DNA from: Xanthobacteraceae bacterium 501b | Lineage (GTDB): Bacteria > Pseudomonadota > Alphaproteobacteria > Rhizobiales > Xanthobacteraceae | NCBI GenBank assembly: GCA_000378025.1 | Contig: KB899087.1 | Coordinates: 2,108,001 to 2,172,000 of the forward strand | DNA length: 64,000 nucleotides | Reading direction: 5' to 3' | Part shown: positions 53,290 through 61,934 of the stretch, one piece after another | Layout: each line of letters starts with the position of its first letter | How positions within the stretch are numbered: the stretch's first letter is position 1 | Program-made: the position numbers and the translations under genes | Notes under the pieces: model-generated | Seen by the model: the letters and a program-made list of their open reading frames with translations, nothing else | What the model was told of the DNA's origin: nothing | The model's database searches: none

Positions 53290-54005
53290 TGATCGGCCGT
53301 GGCCGCCATCGGCACAATGGCGTGCTGAACAGCGGCTTCGGCAAGTAGCCGCGTGGAATCCAGCGTCGGTAGCGCGGAATTGGCGTCGCTGATTATCAAC
53401 GGGATTTCTGTGCAGCCAAGGATTACGGCATCGCACCCACGCTCGCGCATGCGCTCGATAAGCGCCCGGAAATAGGCTTTGGAAACTTCTCGGAATTGGC
53501 CATAGACTAGTTCCTCCATGATGATCCGAGAGATTTCTGCCCGCTCGTTCGGCTCGGGACGAAGCCATTCGATCCCTGCATTTTCGAGGGCGCTCGGATA
53601 TACGTCGCTTTCGACCAGCCATTTCGTGCCGAGAATTCCGGCGCGGCGAACGTCGCGCCTTCGCGCCTCCGCGACGACCACTTTCGCGATGTGCAGCAAC
53701 GGCAAAGGTGACTTGGCTTCGAAATGGTCCATTGCCGAATGGATGGTATTGTCCGGACAAATAAGAAAATCGGCGCCGGCGTCAGCAAGCCGATGGGCTG
53801 AGCGAAGCATAATTGCGGCAACACCTTCGAGGTCGTTGGCGTTCAGCGCTTCCACATATTCCGCAAGCGAGGCGCCATGAAGCGCGACCTCGGGATGGGC
53901 GTGAGGGCCTAGCAATGCGGCCGACCTTTCGCAAATTGTTCGATAGCAGAGCGCCGCACCTTCGGACGAACAGGCAACGATCCCAATGGTAAGACAATTG
54001 GACAT
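53286..54005 (-). CDS. Aspartate/glutamate racemase family protein
   Basis: 239 residues: MSNCLTIGIVACSSEGAALCYRTIC, first active-site region GADFLICPDNTIHSAMDHF, second LIISD preceded by DAVILGCTEIPLI with the catalytic Cys. In canonical racemases the first site reads xCNTxH; here the residue before Asn is Asp (CPDNT), with the Cys three positions earlier. This variant is known in a subgroup of the family and may change the reaction. First gene of an operon with RidA and divergent from the XRE-cupin regulator. Confidence 0.88.
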   Translation of the reverse strand: MSNCLTIGIVACSSEGAALCYRTICERSAALLGPHAHPEVALHGASLAEYVEALNANDLEGVAAIMLRSAHRLADAGADFLICPDNTIHSAMDHFEAKSPLPLLHIAKVVVAEARRRDVRRAGILGTKWLVESDVYPSALENAGIEWLRPEPNERAEISRIIMEELVYGQFREVSKAYFRALIERMRERGCDAVILGCTEIPLIISDANSALPTLDSTRLLAEAAVQHAIVPMAATADQ

Positions 54006-54080
54006 AATGAGCAGAACATCCTTTAAATCGCTCCTTTGTCCCTTATATAGAACAGTAAATTATCGTCAATGGGGTCGGAG

Positions 54081-54653
54081 ATGAGTAATTCTGCTAAAGC
54101 GGGTGATGCGGAGAGGAGGCGAGCTTTCGCCGCTCTTCTCAAGGGTAAACGGCGCGACAAAGATCTCTCGATCACCGAGTTGGCCAAGATCGCAGGGATC
54201 GCCAAGTCGAATCTCGCACGGCTTGAGGCGGGTGAGGGAAATCCAAGTCTGGAAACACTTTGGACGCTGAGCAAGGCTCTTGATATCAATGTGAGGGATC
54301 TGATCGATCCTGCATCTCAGAGTACCCGCTTCTCACGCGTCGAGCCCGATTATGAAGCACGTGCAGAGGATGCCGATTTTAGGGTGAAACTTCTCTCAAC
54401 CTGCCCAATTGGCTCTGTGCGGGATATCTACCGTGCGGTTTTCCAGCCGGGAAAACTCAAAATTTCGGAGGCGCACTCGCGGGGAATTATTGAGCACGTC
54501 ATTGTCGTAAGTGGGAGCGCCCGGATCGGACCGCTCGAAAAGGTGGAAACTCTCGGGCCAGGCGACTATTTTTCGTATTCCGGCAACCAGGCCCATGTTT
54601 ACGAAGCCCTTGAACCGTACACGACCGCTATCATCATTATGGAAGGTACATAA
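54081..54653 (+). CDS. XRE family regulator with C-terminal cupin
   Basis: 190 residues from ATG 54081 (or 194 from 54069). N-terminal HTH_3 domain (AALLKGKRRDKDLSITELAKIAGIAKSNLARLEAGEGNPSLETLWTLSKALDINVRDLI), followed by a cupin sensor (ISEAHSRGIIEHVIVVSGSARIGPLEKVETLGPGDYFSYSGNQAHVYEAL). Such regulators control amino-acid and polyamine catabolic genes. It is divergent from the racemase/RidA operon (75 nt between starts), which is its most likely target. GC is lower than in the core genome. Confidence 0.9.
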   Translation: MSNSAKAGDAERRRAFAALLKGKRRDKDLSITELAKIAGIAKSNLARLEAGEGNPSLETLWTLSKALDINVRDLIDPASQSTRFSRVEPDYEARAEDADFRVKLLSTCPIGSVRDIYRAVFQPGKLKISEAHSRGIIEHVIVVSGSARIGPLEKVETLGPGDYFSYSGNQAHVYEALEPYTTAIIIMEGT

Positions 54654-54816
54654 GCGAGGCGACACGTCGTTTTCCCGTCGCAGGAAAAGGCCGGTCGGAA
54701 TCGCCGCTGTTGCGGACGTCATTAATCCATAAACCAACGTCCTGCGCTGCGCTTATGGGAGATATATCGCTCGTATGCTGCGTCGTCGCGAATATCCCGA
54801 TTAAAACGACAGTTCT

Positions 54817-54836
54817 GCACCTGACTTCTGCGACAG
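54817..54836. repeat. Short repeat GCACCYGACTTYTRCGACAG, copy 2
   Basis: Matches 50506-50525 at 17 of 20 positions in the same orientation. The two copies lie on either side of the IS1182, racemase/RidA and XRE-cupin genes. Confidence 0.5.
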
Positions 54837-54965
54837 TACCGCCGATGACCGCCTGCAAGGTCCGGATTCAGGAGTGATGACCGCCGGCACGAACCTCCGG
54901 GATTAGCGATTCCTGCCTATACAGGCTGACCTGCATCGTATTCGAGATGTGGTTGGTCGCCCATG

Positions 54966-55093
54966 CGGCAATCGGCGGTGAATGAGTAGCCATCGCCCGG
55001 AATATCGCACCATAGCGTAGAATTGGCGGGCCCGGCGGGCCATGCCCGACAATGATGAGCACTACGCCTACGCTATACCCCTCTAACGCCGCA
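54966..55093. repeat. 128-bp direct repeat, copy B
   Basis: It begins CGGCAATCGGCGG and ends CTCTAACGCCGCA; it aligns without gaps to 56213-56340 (offset exactly 1,247 nt) with the highest identity in the last 95 nt. Within it, ATAGCGTAG (55012-55020) and CTACGCTAT (55068-55076) pair perfectly around a GC-rich core with nested GGCGGGCC words, so it can fold into a long imperfect hairpin. Confidence 0.8.
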
Positions 55094-55340
55094 TTTGCGT
55101 GGAACCAAGGGTGAAGGAAGGCCGAGGACACCAATTGCGCCGCGTGGCAGTGTTCCCATACCCGGCGAGCGGTTTCTCAATGCTGCCCGGCCCTGACGTC
55201 GATCGAAAGTTCGAAATTCGAAACTAGCGTTGATAGGTCAGATATTTCATTTGAAATGTGGAGGCCTATTTTTCGCACGGCGCACCTTGCCGGGCGGATG
55301 AGCGTCATGGGCCGACGGGACCAATAGTCGAGGTAATGAC

Positions 55341-56078
55341 TTGCTGCATCATGTTCAATCTGGCCCGCCAAATGGGGCGCCCATCTTCTTTCTGCACGGC
55401 GCGAGCTTTGATGGACGGATGTGGGGTGAGATCATCCCCTACCTGCCGGATTGCCGCAGCACGATGATCGATTTGCCGGGGCATGGTCAAAGCGCAAGCG
55501 TGCCCTTTACAACCTTTGATGATGCCGCTGACGAAGTGGCCGCTGTTATTCGGCGTTTGGCTCATTACAAGGTTACGATAGTCGGCATTTCGATGGGTTC
55601 TTATGTCGGCTTTCGACTTCTGGTTCGTCATCCGGAATTGTTCAGCCATGCAGTATTCAGCGGTTTCCAAAGCGGTCCCATTCCCATGAGTCGGTCCATG
55701 CGGACAGTCATGGCCATCTCATCCTGGATGATGAACTTCAAAGGCGTTCGGGAAAAAATGGTCCGGTCGATGGGGGGCTCAGACGTCAGTTTGATCAGCA
55801 ACATAGATGGGAAGCCCAATGCATCAGCGGCAACAACGCGGCACGTGGGACGACTCGCGATCGATTTTGATGCTGCGCCTGACCTGCCAAATGTCTCCGC
55901 GCGCACCCTGATCATTGCTGGAGAGAAAGAGCATGCAACGATTAAACAATCTTTGCCTGTTTTTGAGCGGTCCATCCCCTGTTGTGTTTCAATGATTGCA
56001 CCCGGAATGGGGCATGGATGGATCGCAGAAGCCCCAGAGTTGTTTGCCCAGACCGTCCCGTGCGTGGATGACCGATAG
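55341..56078 (+). CDS. Alpha/beta hydrolase in repeat-flanked segment
   Basis: 245 residues. No in-frame ATG precedes the conserved part, so TTG at 55341 is taken (LHHVQSGPPNGAPIFFLHGASFDGRMWGEIIPYLPD). Nucleophile Ser84 in VGISMGSYVGFRLLVRHPEL, late catalytic His in APGMGHGWIAEAPELF, and Asp/Glu in LIIAGEKEHATIKQ. GC is lower than in the core. It is the only gene between direct repeats B and C, like a one-gene cassette. Substrate unknown. Confidence 0.85.
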   Translation: MLHHVQSGPPNGAPIFFLHGASFDGRMWGEIIPYLPDCRSTMIDLPGHGQSASVPFTTFDDAADEVAAVIRRLAHYKVTIVGISMGSYVGFRLLVRHPELFSHAVFSGFQSGPIPMSRSMRTVMAISSWMMNFKGVREKMVRSMGGSDVSLISNIDGKPNASAATTRHVGRLAIDFDAAPDLPNVSARTLIIAGEKEHATIKQSLPVFERSIPCCVSMIAPGMGHGWIAEAPELFAQTVPCVDDR

Positions 56079-56212
56079 CGGTCTGCCGGCAGCATTGGTG
56101 CGGCGACACAGCTAGCGGTGGAACGACGAGATCCCACAGTCAACCACACCCAGTCATAGGGGGGCTGTCATAAGGGGCGGCTCCGACCAGCATTCGGCCC
56201 TAGCTGATTGTA

Positions 56213-56340
56213 CGGCAATCGGCGGCAGCAGCGTCGCTGTCTCGCAGAATATCGCGCCATAGCGCAGAATTGGCGGGCCCGGCGGGCCGCGCCCGACGAA
56301 GATGAGCACTACGTCTACGCTATAGCCCTCTAATGCCGCA
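56213..56340. repeat. 128-bp direct repeat, copy C
   Basis: Collinear with copy B. The hairpin arms are ATAGCGCAG and CTACGCTAT with one mismatch; the right half matches partial copy A at 50287-50344 more closely than B does (CGACGAAGATGAGCA, TACGTCTACGCTATA). It lies downstream of the hydrolase gene in an otherwise empty 300-nt gap (56079-56380). Confidence 0.8.
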
Positions 56341-56425
56341 ATGATTCGAAGTCGGGGCTGAAACCGTCGCGTCATGGGCCGTGATCGTGCAAGGATTACT
56401 GAAATTCCAAACGAGTATTCCAGTT

Positions 56426-56851
56426 ATGGCCAACGCGTCTCAGACCGAGCAAAAATTCGAACCTTCTCTAATCGTTCTCGCGGATATCTTAGCCGCCGAC
56501 CCAGAGATACCGATCTCCAGCGAGCGTTCGGTCGATTGCTCGGTGCTGTGGCGACATTACTCGACGGCGCGCGATGCGGCAGAGTTGGGCGGCGACGGAG
56601 AGAAGGCAGCCGTCTACAATCTTCTGGGCGGCGTTTGCTCGATGGGCCTACAGGCGGGCGAGCCACTGAAACCGTTCACGCCGCTGATGGCGTGGGCTGC
56701 GGGATCAACTCCATCCTCCGAGGTCACAGCGTTACGCGCCACCTCCGCCGACCGTTCCAGATCCACTCGCCAGGGATCGACAGCCGCCGTGATGAGCGCT
56801 TCGCGCAGTTCGGGCCGCTCCGCGATGGGGCCATGGATGGCCATGTCTTGA
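56426..56851 (+). pseudogene. Hypothetical protein, 3' end replaced
   Basis: From ATG 56426 the frame gives MANASQTEQKFEPSLIVLADILAADPEIPISSERSVDCSVLWRHYSTARDAAELGG and YNLLGGVCSMGLQAGEPLKPFTPLMAW in pieces, which reads as a real soluble protein. After about 56700 it becomes SRSTRQGSTAAVMSASRSSG, which is only the mirror of a different gene on the other strand. The native C terminus is therefore lost. An upstream GTG (56381) is also in frame. Function unknown. Confidence 0.55.
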
Positions 56852-56874
56852 TAGACTTCGAGTTTTTCTGTCAC
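56614..56874 (-). pseudogene. Hypothetical protein N-terminal fragment
   Basis: From 56874 the minus strand reads MTEKLEVYQDMAIHGPIAERPELREALITAAVDPWRVDLERSAEVARNAVTSEDGV in pieces, a protein-like helical N terminus. From about 56705 on it becomes the mirror of the plus-strand gene (ISGVNGFSGSPACRPIEQ). It begins 31 nt past the fic stop on the same strand, so it was probably the gene downstream of fic before the break. Function unknown. Confidence 0.5.
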
Positions 56875-56905
56875 GTTTGCTCTTTCAAAATATCTCGCGT
56901 TGCCG

Positions 56906-58087
56906 TCAGACCGCAGCAGGAAGCGGGTCGGTGCCCTCGCTCAGAATAGCGAGATACCCCCGGTAACTGAAAACGCGGCCGCGCTTGCGGCCCGTGACTT
57001 CCTCGACGATGCCAAACCGCTCCAGATCGGCGAGCGCCGCATTGACCGTGGGGGCCGAGAGGCCTGTCTGCTGAACGAGCTGGTTGGCCGTCAGATAGGG
57101 ATTCTGCTGAAACAGATCATGGATACGCAGCGCCGAGCCGGCCCGGTCACTCTCCACCGTGATCCGTTCGCGATCTTCCTTGAACAATTCGACGATCCGG
57201 GTGGCCGCATCGAACGCCTGATTGGCGGTATCCGCGACGCCCGTGAGAAAGAAGTCGAGCCAGGCTTCCCACGCGCCATGTTCGCGCACCTCCTGAAGCA
57301 GGCGGTAATAGTCGGCGCGATGGGTTTTGAGATAGAGGCTCAGATAGAGCAGCGGCTTGCGCAGCACCCCGTTGACGCAGAGATACAGCGTGACCAGTAG
57401 GCGGCCGATCCTGCCGTTGCCGTCGAGGAACGGATGGATGGTCTCGAACTGAACATGCAGCAGACCGGCCTTGATGAGGGCGGGCAGACGCGAGCCTTCC
57501 TCGTGCATGAAGCGCTCAAGCGCATCGAGGCAGGCATCCATCTCGGTCGGCGGCGGCGGCACGAAGAGCGCATTGCCGGGACGGGTGCCGCCGATCCAGT
57601 TCTGCGAGCGCCGGAATTCGCCGGGGCTTTTCGTGCCACCGCGACCGCTTTGCAGCAGGCGCGCGTGCATCTCGCGGATCAGGCGCAGCGACAGCGGCAG
57701 GTCTTCCAACCGTTCCAGCCCATACATCATGGCATCGACGTAGTTCGAGACTTCGCGGATATCGTCGATCGGCTGACCGGCCTGCGCCTCGGTCTCAAAG
57801 CGGAGAAGGTCCGAAAGGGTCGATTGCGTACCCTCGATCTGGGACGAGAGGACCGCTTCCTTCCTCACATACATGTAGAGGAACAGTTCCTGGCGCGGCA
57901 GTAGCATGGTGATGCCGTCCAGACGCCCCAGAGCGCGTTCGGCCAGACTCAACCGTTCCAGCAGAGCAAGCACGTCTATCGATGGCTCTGGCGGCAACGA
58001 TGGCGGCACGAAGGCGCGCACCATCTCGCCCGCGACGGGCGTTTCGACGAAGCGGCCTAGCCGGAGATTGGGCGCGGGTTCAGACAT
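56906..58087 (-). CDS. Fic family protein (AMPylase) with C-terminal winged helix
   Basis: 393 residues. An N-terminal Fic_N domain carries an SxxxEG inhibitory helix (Ser81 to Gly86, SSQIEG) of the class II type. The catalytic loop His218-PFLDGNGRIGR-229 is complete and is expected to transfer AMP to a hydroxyl side chain. The flap region is NWIGGTRPGNALFVPPPP. The last 75 residues (SALRIHDLFQQNPYLTANQLVQQTGLSAPTVNAALADLERFGIVEEVTG) form a winged helix, so the protein can probably bind DNA, most likely its own promoter at 58111-58176. Confidence 0.93.
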   Translation of the reverse strand: MSEPAPNLRLGRFVETPVAGEMVRAFVPPSLPPEPSIDVLALLERLSLAERALGRLDGITMLLPRQELFLYMYVRKEAVLSSQIEGTQSTLSDLLRFETEAQAGQPIDDIREVSNYVDAMMYGLERLEDLPLSLRLIREMHARLLQSGRGGTKSPGEFRRSQNWIGGTRPGNALFVPPPPTEMDACLDALERFMHEEGSRLPALIKAGLLHVQFETIHPFLDGNGRIGRLLVTLYLCVNGVLRKPLLYLSLYLKTHRADYYRLLQEVREHGAWEAWLDFFLTGVADTANQAFDAATRIVELFKEDRERITVESDRAGSALRIHDLFQQNPYLTANQLVQQTGLSAPTVNAALADLERFGIVEEVTGRKRGRVFSYRGYLAILSEGTDPLPAAV

Positions 58088-58110
58088 AGGCCCAATATGG
58101 CGCAGAATCG

Positions 58111-58142
58111 CTATTTAAGCAATCGCGGTTTGGCTTAAATAG
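58111..58142. promoter_or_regulatory. Long inverted repeat upstream of fic
   Basis: CTATTTAAGC (58111-58120) and GCTTAAATAG (58133-58142) are perfect 10-nt inverted arms with a 12-nt spacer, 24 nt before the fic start. The spacing places the half-sites on the same face of DNA two turns apart, as for a dimeric winged-helix regulator. The Fic protein itself has a winged-helix domain. Confidence 0.65.
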
Positions 58143-58162
58143 TGAGATAGGCAAGGTAAGCG

Positions 58163-58176
58163 CTCTTAAATAAGAG
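58163..58176. promoter_or_regulatory. Second palindrome upstream of fic
   Basis: CTCTTAAATAAGAG is a perfect palindrome with 6-nt arms and shares the TTAAAT core with the site at 58111-58142. The two may be strong and weak sites for the same regulator. Confidence 0.5.
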
Positions 58177-58181
58177 GCCGT

Positions 58182-58214
58182 GCCCCCCACGGTCTCCCCG
58201 ATCCCGTGGGGGGC
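58182..58214 (-). terminator. GC-rich hairpin after the NERD-helicase gene
   Basis: GCCCCCCACGG (58182-58192) and CCGTGGGGGGC (58204-58214) form a perfect 11-bp stem with an 11-nt loop, 43 nt past the helicase stop on its strand. No T run follows, so it would be a weak or factor-assisted terminator between the helicase operon and fic. Confidence 0.5.
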
Positions 58215-58256
58215 CGCGTGGATTTGCCGACTAGGTCGAAGCGTCCGAGACCAGTC

Positions 58257-59981
58257 TCAAACCTGCTGAGTTCCGACCGCTCTTTCGCAAGCCACCTTGT
58301 CGCCGCACAGGAAAAGGAGGGACTTCGCGCGAGACATCCCTACATAAAGCGTTTCGCGATCTTTTTCAGGCGTGCAGCTATCGAGGCCCCACAAGATGAC
58401 GATCGACCGCTCCAGTCCCTTGAAGCGGGCCACAGTATCGACGGTCACCGAGCCTGGGCGATAGGCCTCCAGTCGCCCCCATTTTGCGGTGCCGGGGATG
58501 GACGTTGCGGCCAGCGCCCGCTCGGAAGCTTCGCGGACCGCCGCATCACATAACAATATGCCTATGTCATGAGGTTTCATCTTCTCTTCAGCGACAAGTC
58601 GCGTCACTAGAGAGGCGATCGCGCGGGCCTGTTTGTCGATTCCCGTGGCGGGAATCATCTCGACGCCGACACCCGCGATGGCGGGGGCTTCGATGGCAGC
58701 ACCCTTGTAATATCGATAGGCCGCAGCGTGAATGTGGCTCGTGTTGCGGCAGTTCTTGTCGAGGAGCATGGGCTCACCGGAGATCGGGATTGCCGCCGAA
58801 CGTCCATAGATGTCCTGGTTTTCATCGAGAAAAACATAGAGAAGGCCCTTCTCATGCTCGGACAGCAGGAGTTCGATCGGCATCCAGAATTCGTCACCGA
58901 AATCCTGCGCCTCATCCACGACGATCGCATCATAGTGCGGCCCGAACAGATCTATCGCGAGCGCCAGGGCGATCGGCTGATGATGGTCGTATTCATTGCC
59001 GCCAGGATAATCACGCCTCGCCTCGGCAATGAGATCGCGACCCAAATCGACCTTGGCCTTGTCGATCCACCGCCGACAAAGCTGATGAAAACTGGCCACC
59101 TCCAGATTTGCGATGCCAGCGCACTGTTCGCGGAGATGGTCCGCCAAGCCCCGATTGAAGCAGACCAGAAGCGTGCTCAGGCCTTCTTCAGCCGCCCTGA
59201 CCGCCTTCTCGCGCGCGATGAGCGTTTTTCCTGTTCCAGCGCCACCCGCGACCATCACCCGGCGCTGACGCGAGAGATAATCCAGGATGACGGCTTGGCG
59301 TTCGGTTAGCGTGACCCGTTCCCGTTCCTCGTCCTCCAGGCGGACTGAAAGAAGGGGACGCGTCGAGGCCACGCGCGCAAAAATCTTGCGCGCAGTTTCG
59401 ACTCCGCGCGTGCCAATCGGATTAACCCGCTGATTGTCGCCAGGCTGTGACGCCCAATATTGGAAAGCGCCTTCGACCCATGATGCCAGCGCCGTAAGAT
59501 CGGTTCGATCGCCGATGATCTCAGTAGGTGCATCCGGTCCCTTCAGGCGTTCGCCATCGCCCACATCAGGCACGAAGATCGCATGCCCGATCGCAAACCG
59601 GCCAATGACCAGCTTTTGCCACTGGGGATTTTCCTTCAGTTTTTCGAGGATGCCATACTTTCCTCGGCGCGCCTGATCGAATGGATTGTGGATCTCATGT
59701 ACGACATCGCGCCGGTCCGTGGAGGTCCAGCGCCTGGTGCTGTAGTCTAAATCGATGCGGCCTCCCTTCACCTCGATGACAAGCAATCCGTGGCGTGGAT
59801 GGCAGATGAGGAAATCGACTTCCCCGTCCCGGGGGCCTTCACCCTTAGGTTTGGCGATCCACGCTACCGAGTGCAGCACCAGATAGTCGTCGTCGAGTTG
59901 GGCCTTGAGCGCCGAATAAAGGCGCATTTCCCCAGAAGAAGTCGATTCCACAGCGTCTGGGGGTGGGATGCAAATGGCCAT
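58257..59981 (-). CDS. NERD-domain nuclease fused to UvrD-like SF1 helicase
   Basis: 574 residues. Residues about 17-140 are a NERD domain with restriction-like catalytic residues Asp56, Glu70 and Lys72 (GEVDFLI and VIEVKGG). From 225 on is an SF1A helicase: Q-like TLTERQ, Walker A GGAGTGKT (246-253), Walker B VVDEAQD (354-360), motif III FLDENQDIYGR (384-394), motif IV KNCRNTSH, motif V VDTVARFKGLERSIVI and motif VI LYVGMSRAKSLL. All motifs are intact. There is no UvrD-type Tudor tail; one occurs on the partner protein instead. It starts 3 nt past the partner's stop and is presumably co-translated. Confidence 0.9.
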   Translation of the reverse strand: MAICIPPPDAVESTSSGEMRLYSALKAQLDDDYLVLHSVAWIAKPKGEGPRDGEVDFLICHPRHGLLVIEVKGGRIDLDYSTRRWTSTDRRDVVHEIHNPFDQARRGKYGILEKLKENPQWQKLVIGRFAIGHAIFVPDVGDGERLKGPDAPTEIIGDRTDLTALASWVEGAFQYWASQPGDNQRVNPIGTRGVETARKIFARVASTRPLLSVRLEDEERERVTLTERQAVILDYLSRQRRVMVAGGAGTGKTLIAREKAVRAAEEGLSTLLVCFNRGLADHLREQCAGIANLEVASFHQLCRRWIDKAKVDLGRDLIAEARRDYPGGNEYDHHQPIALALAIDLFGPHYDAIVVDEAQDFGDEFWMPIELLLSEHEKGLLYVFLDENQDIYGRSAAIPISGEPMLLDKNCRNTSHIHAAAYRYYKGAAIEAPAIAGVGVEMIPATGIDKQARAIASLVTRLVAEEKMKPHDIGILLCDAAVREASERALAATSIPGTAKWGRLEAYRPGSVTVDTVARFKGLERSIVILWGLDSCTPEKDRETLYVGMSRAKSLLFLCGDKVACERAVGTQQV

Positions 59982-59984
59982 GGC

Positions 59985-61934
59985 TCAGTCCAGGAATTCG
60001 AGGTTCGTGTTGAACGGAATGAGTTTCCGACCCGGATCCTTAAAGTCGACAAGCAAGGAAATGGCGATGCCACGCCGGTTGACTTGCTCGATCGTGCCGA
60101 CACCCCACACGGCGTGCTTCACTTTAGCCCCAACCTCCAGGTTCATGTCTGTGGCGGTAGCAACCTCCTCGGTTGCGTCCTTCCAGCCGTGGTCAAACCA
60201 GTATTCGATGACTTTTGAGAACGGGTTCGCGACGGCGCTGACACGGTGGTTTTGCGGATCACGGGCGTGTTCGACCACGTAGATCCAATAGTCGCCGGGA
60301 TGCTGCTGCGCAGTGGCAAACTGGACGTGGGACAGCTTAACGCCACGTTCGGTCCAGGCTCCCTCTAGGCCTTTGACCTCGATCAAGCGCCGCCCCGCAC
60401 CGTCACCCCCTGCCGAGACAATATCAAAACCCGGATTGTTGTGCGGCTGTTCCACCGGCACCCGGCCGGAATTTTTCTCATATTTCATGACGGCGTTAAT
60501 GGCCGCCAGATCAATCAGGCCCGCGATGTCGTCCCCTGTGCTGCCCACCGGTGATGTGTCCGTGTCGCGTGGGGTGGCGTTGACATAGGACAGCATTCGG
60601 CTCCTGCGCTCCTGCCGCTCGGCCCGACTTGGGCCAGGACGCCGATCACTATGGGGCTGCCAGCCGCCCGAGCTGTTGGGCTGACCGCCGCCAGAACTCG
60701 CCGAATCCGTCCCGCCCACGCCGCTTTGCGTTTGGGCTTCATTCTGCTGACCGAAGCTTCCGTCGTCCGGTCTCGATTTGAACGGATTGTCACTGGCGAC
60801 CCCGCCCGCTGATGATGTGCTGGCTGTACCAGCCCCAACCACGGGGTCCCGGGCGCTCTCGCTAGTGGATGGGGGCTCGCTGTCTTCGGGTTTATCGAAT
60901 TCTTCGTCTTCGGTGCTGTCCTGATCCTCAGCAGATTCCGGCATATCGTCCTGTTCAAGGATTTCCGGGTCGTCGCCGGCCGGTCCGTCTGGTGACGTTC
61001 CGTCCACTTCCGGCTCGACTTCGGCAACCTCTTCCGGCGCATCGGAAATGCTGTCGGTCAGCGGCAGCTCGTCATACGCACTTTCGGGTGGGCGATAATT
61101 GGCGCTGCGTAGCGCCCGCTCCGCTTCGGCCTCTGTCCCCAACGAAGCGACAAATGCCGCCGTCATGATAAGAGGTGGCATGTCGATGCCGTGGCTAAGT
61201 TGCTCAAGCGAAGCAAAAAGGGCGCTGAAGGCGGCGGTCCAGTCGATTGTTTCCCCGGCGTCGCCCTTTACGTAGAGCGTCTTCGAGCTTGGCTCGTAGA
61301 AGGCCGCAGCCGAGGTGGGCGCTGATCGAACAGGCGGATCGTACTCGGTGATCTCGGCTTGTACCTGTAGCGCTTCGGTCAAATGCACCTCCACCGCGCA
61401 AAGGATATCATGGAGCCGATTCCGGAACGCATCACTAGGGGCCAACCAGAGCAGGAGGTCCGCGCGTTCGCGCAACCGCGTAGTCGAGTTTGAATCTGCT
61501 ACACTGACTGGCTCAAATGCGAGCCGCAGCCGGGCAATCTCCGAGAAGCGCACGACCTGAAATTCTCGGAAAAGACGTGCCGCGGCGTGTCGCGACACGA
61601 CCGGCGGGGTGATCAGCCGCTCATCAAGGGCTCCGGCGAACGGTTCAGCCAGAACAGCAGAATCGAGCCACGCGGCTTCATCCGGCCAGACAACGCTGCC
61701 ATGCATATTCAGTAGCGCCGGTGCGTCTCCGATCTTGGCGATCGCTGTATGCGCTTCGGGATATTCTCGCTCCAAGGCGTCGGCAAGCCAGCCGAGGCAC
61801 CGCTCATGAATCGAGGCGTCTGCATCCGAAATGACAGGCTGCGCCGCGATTTCTTGCAGGAGCGCGGCATAGTTCCGCGCCGATGGGGCGTCTTGTACAC
61901 CCAGCCGCCTGTAAAGCGGTTCGCGTTGGCGCAT
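59985..61934 (-). pseudogene. DUF3883 protein with Tudor-like tail, 5'-truncated by IS21
   Basis: 649 visible residues, open to the IS21 end at about 61957, so the N terminus is missing; a longer sacsin-like ATPase part is usual in relatives with this tail. Residues 1-285 are helical and of unknown fold, 290-360 are an acidic linker, and 360-440 are Ser/Gly-rich. Residues 475-575 are DUF3883 with a restriction-like core (GFDIV with Asp504, LIEVKG with Glu519 and Lys521). Residues 600-649 (VGAKVKHAVWGVGTIEQV, then VDFKDPGRKLIPF) closely resemble the C-terminal Tudor domain of UvrD/PcrA. Coupled to the NERD-helicase gene. Confidence 0.75.

Larger units (their letters stand above)
54654..55340. 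other. Non-coding stretch with mobile-element repeats
   Basis: No convincing gene. It contains the second copy of the 20-nt repeat (54817-54836) and full copy B of the 128-bp repeat (54966-55093). The remaining 247 nt up to the hydrolase gene show no clear promoter; GAGGT about 8 nt before the TTG start is the best ribosome site. Confidence 0.6.

Noticed and set aside
54966..56340. Integron attC sites around the hydrolase gene
   Set aside because: Size and hairpin form are suggestive, but the terminal GTTRRRY core is not satisfied in copy B (GTTAGAG) and is absent in copy C (ATTAGAG); no integrase gene is present.
49786..56380. CRISPR array in the repeat-containing accessory region
   Set aside because: The repeats are few, long and widely spaced, without regular 30-40 nt spacers, and no cas genes are seen.
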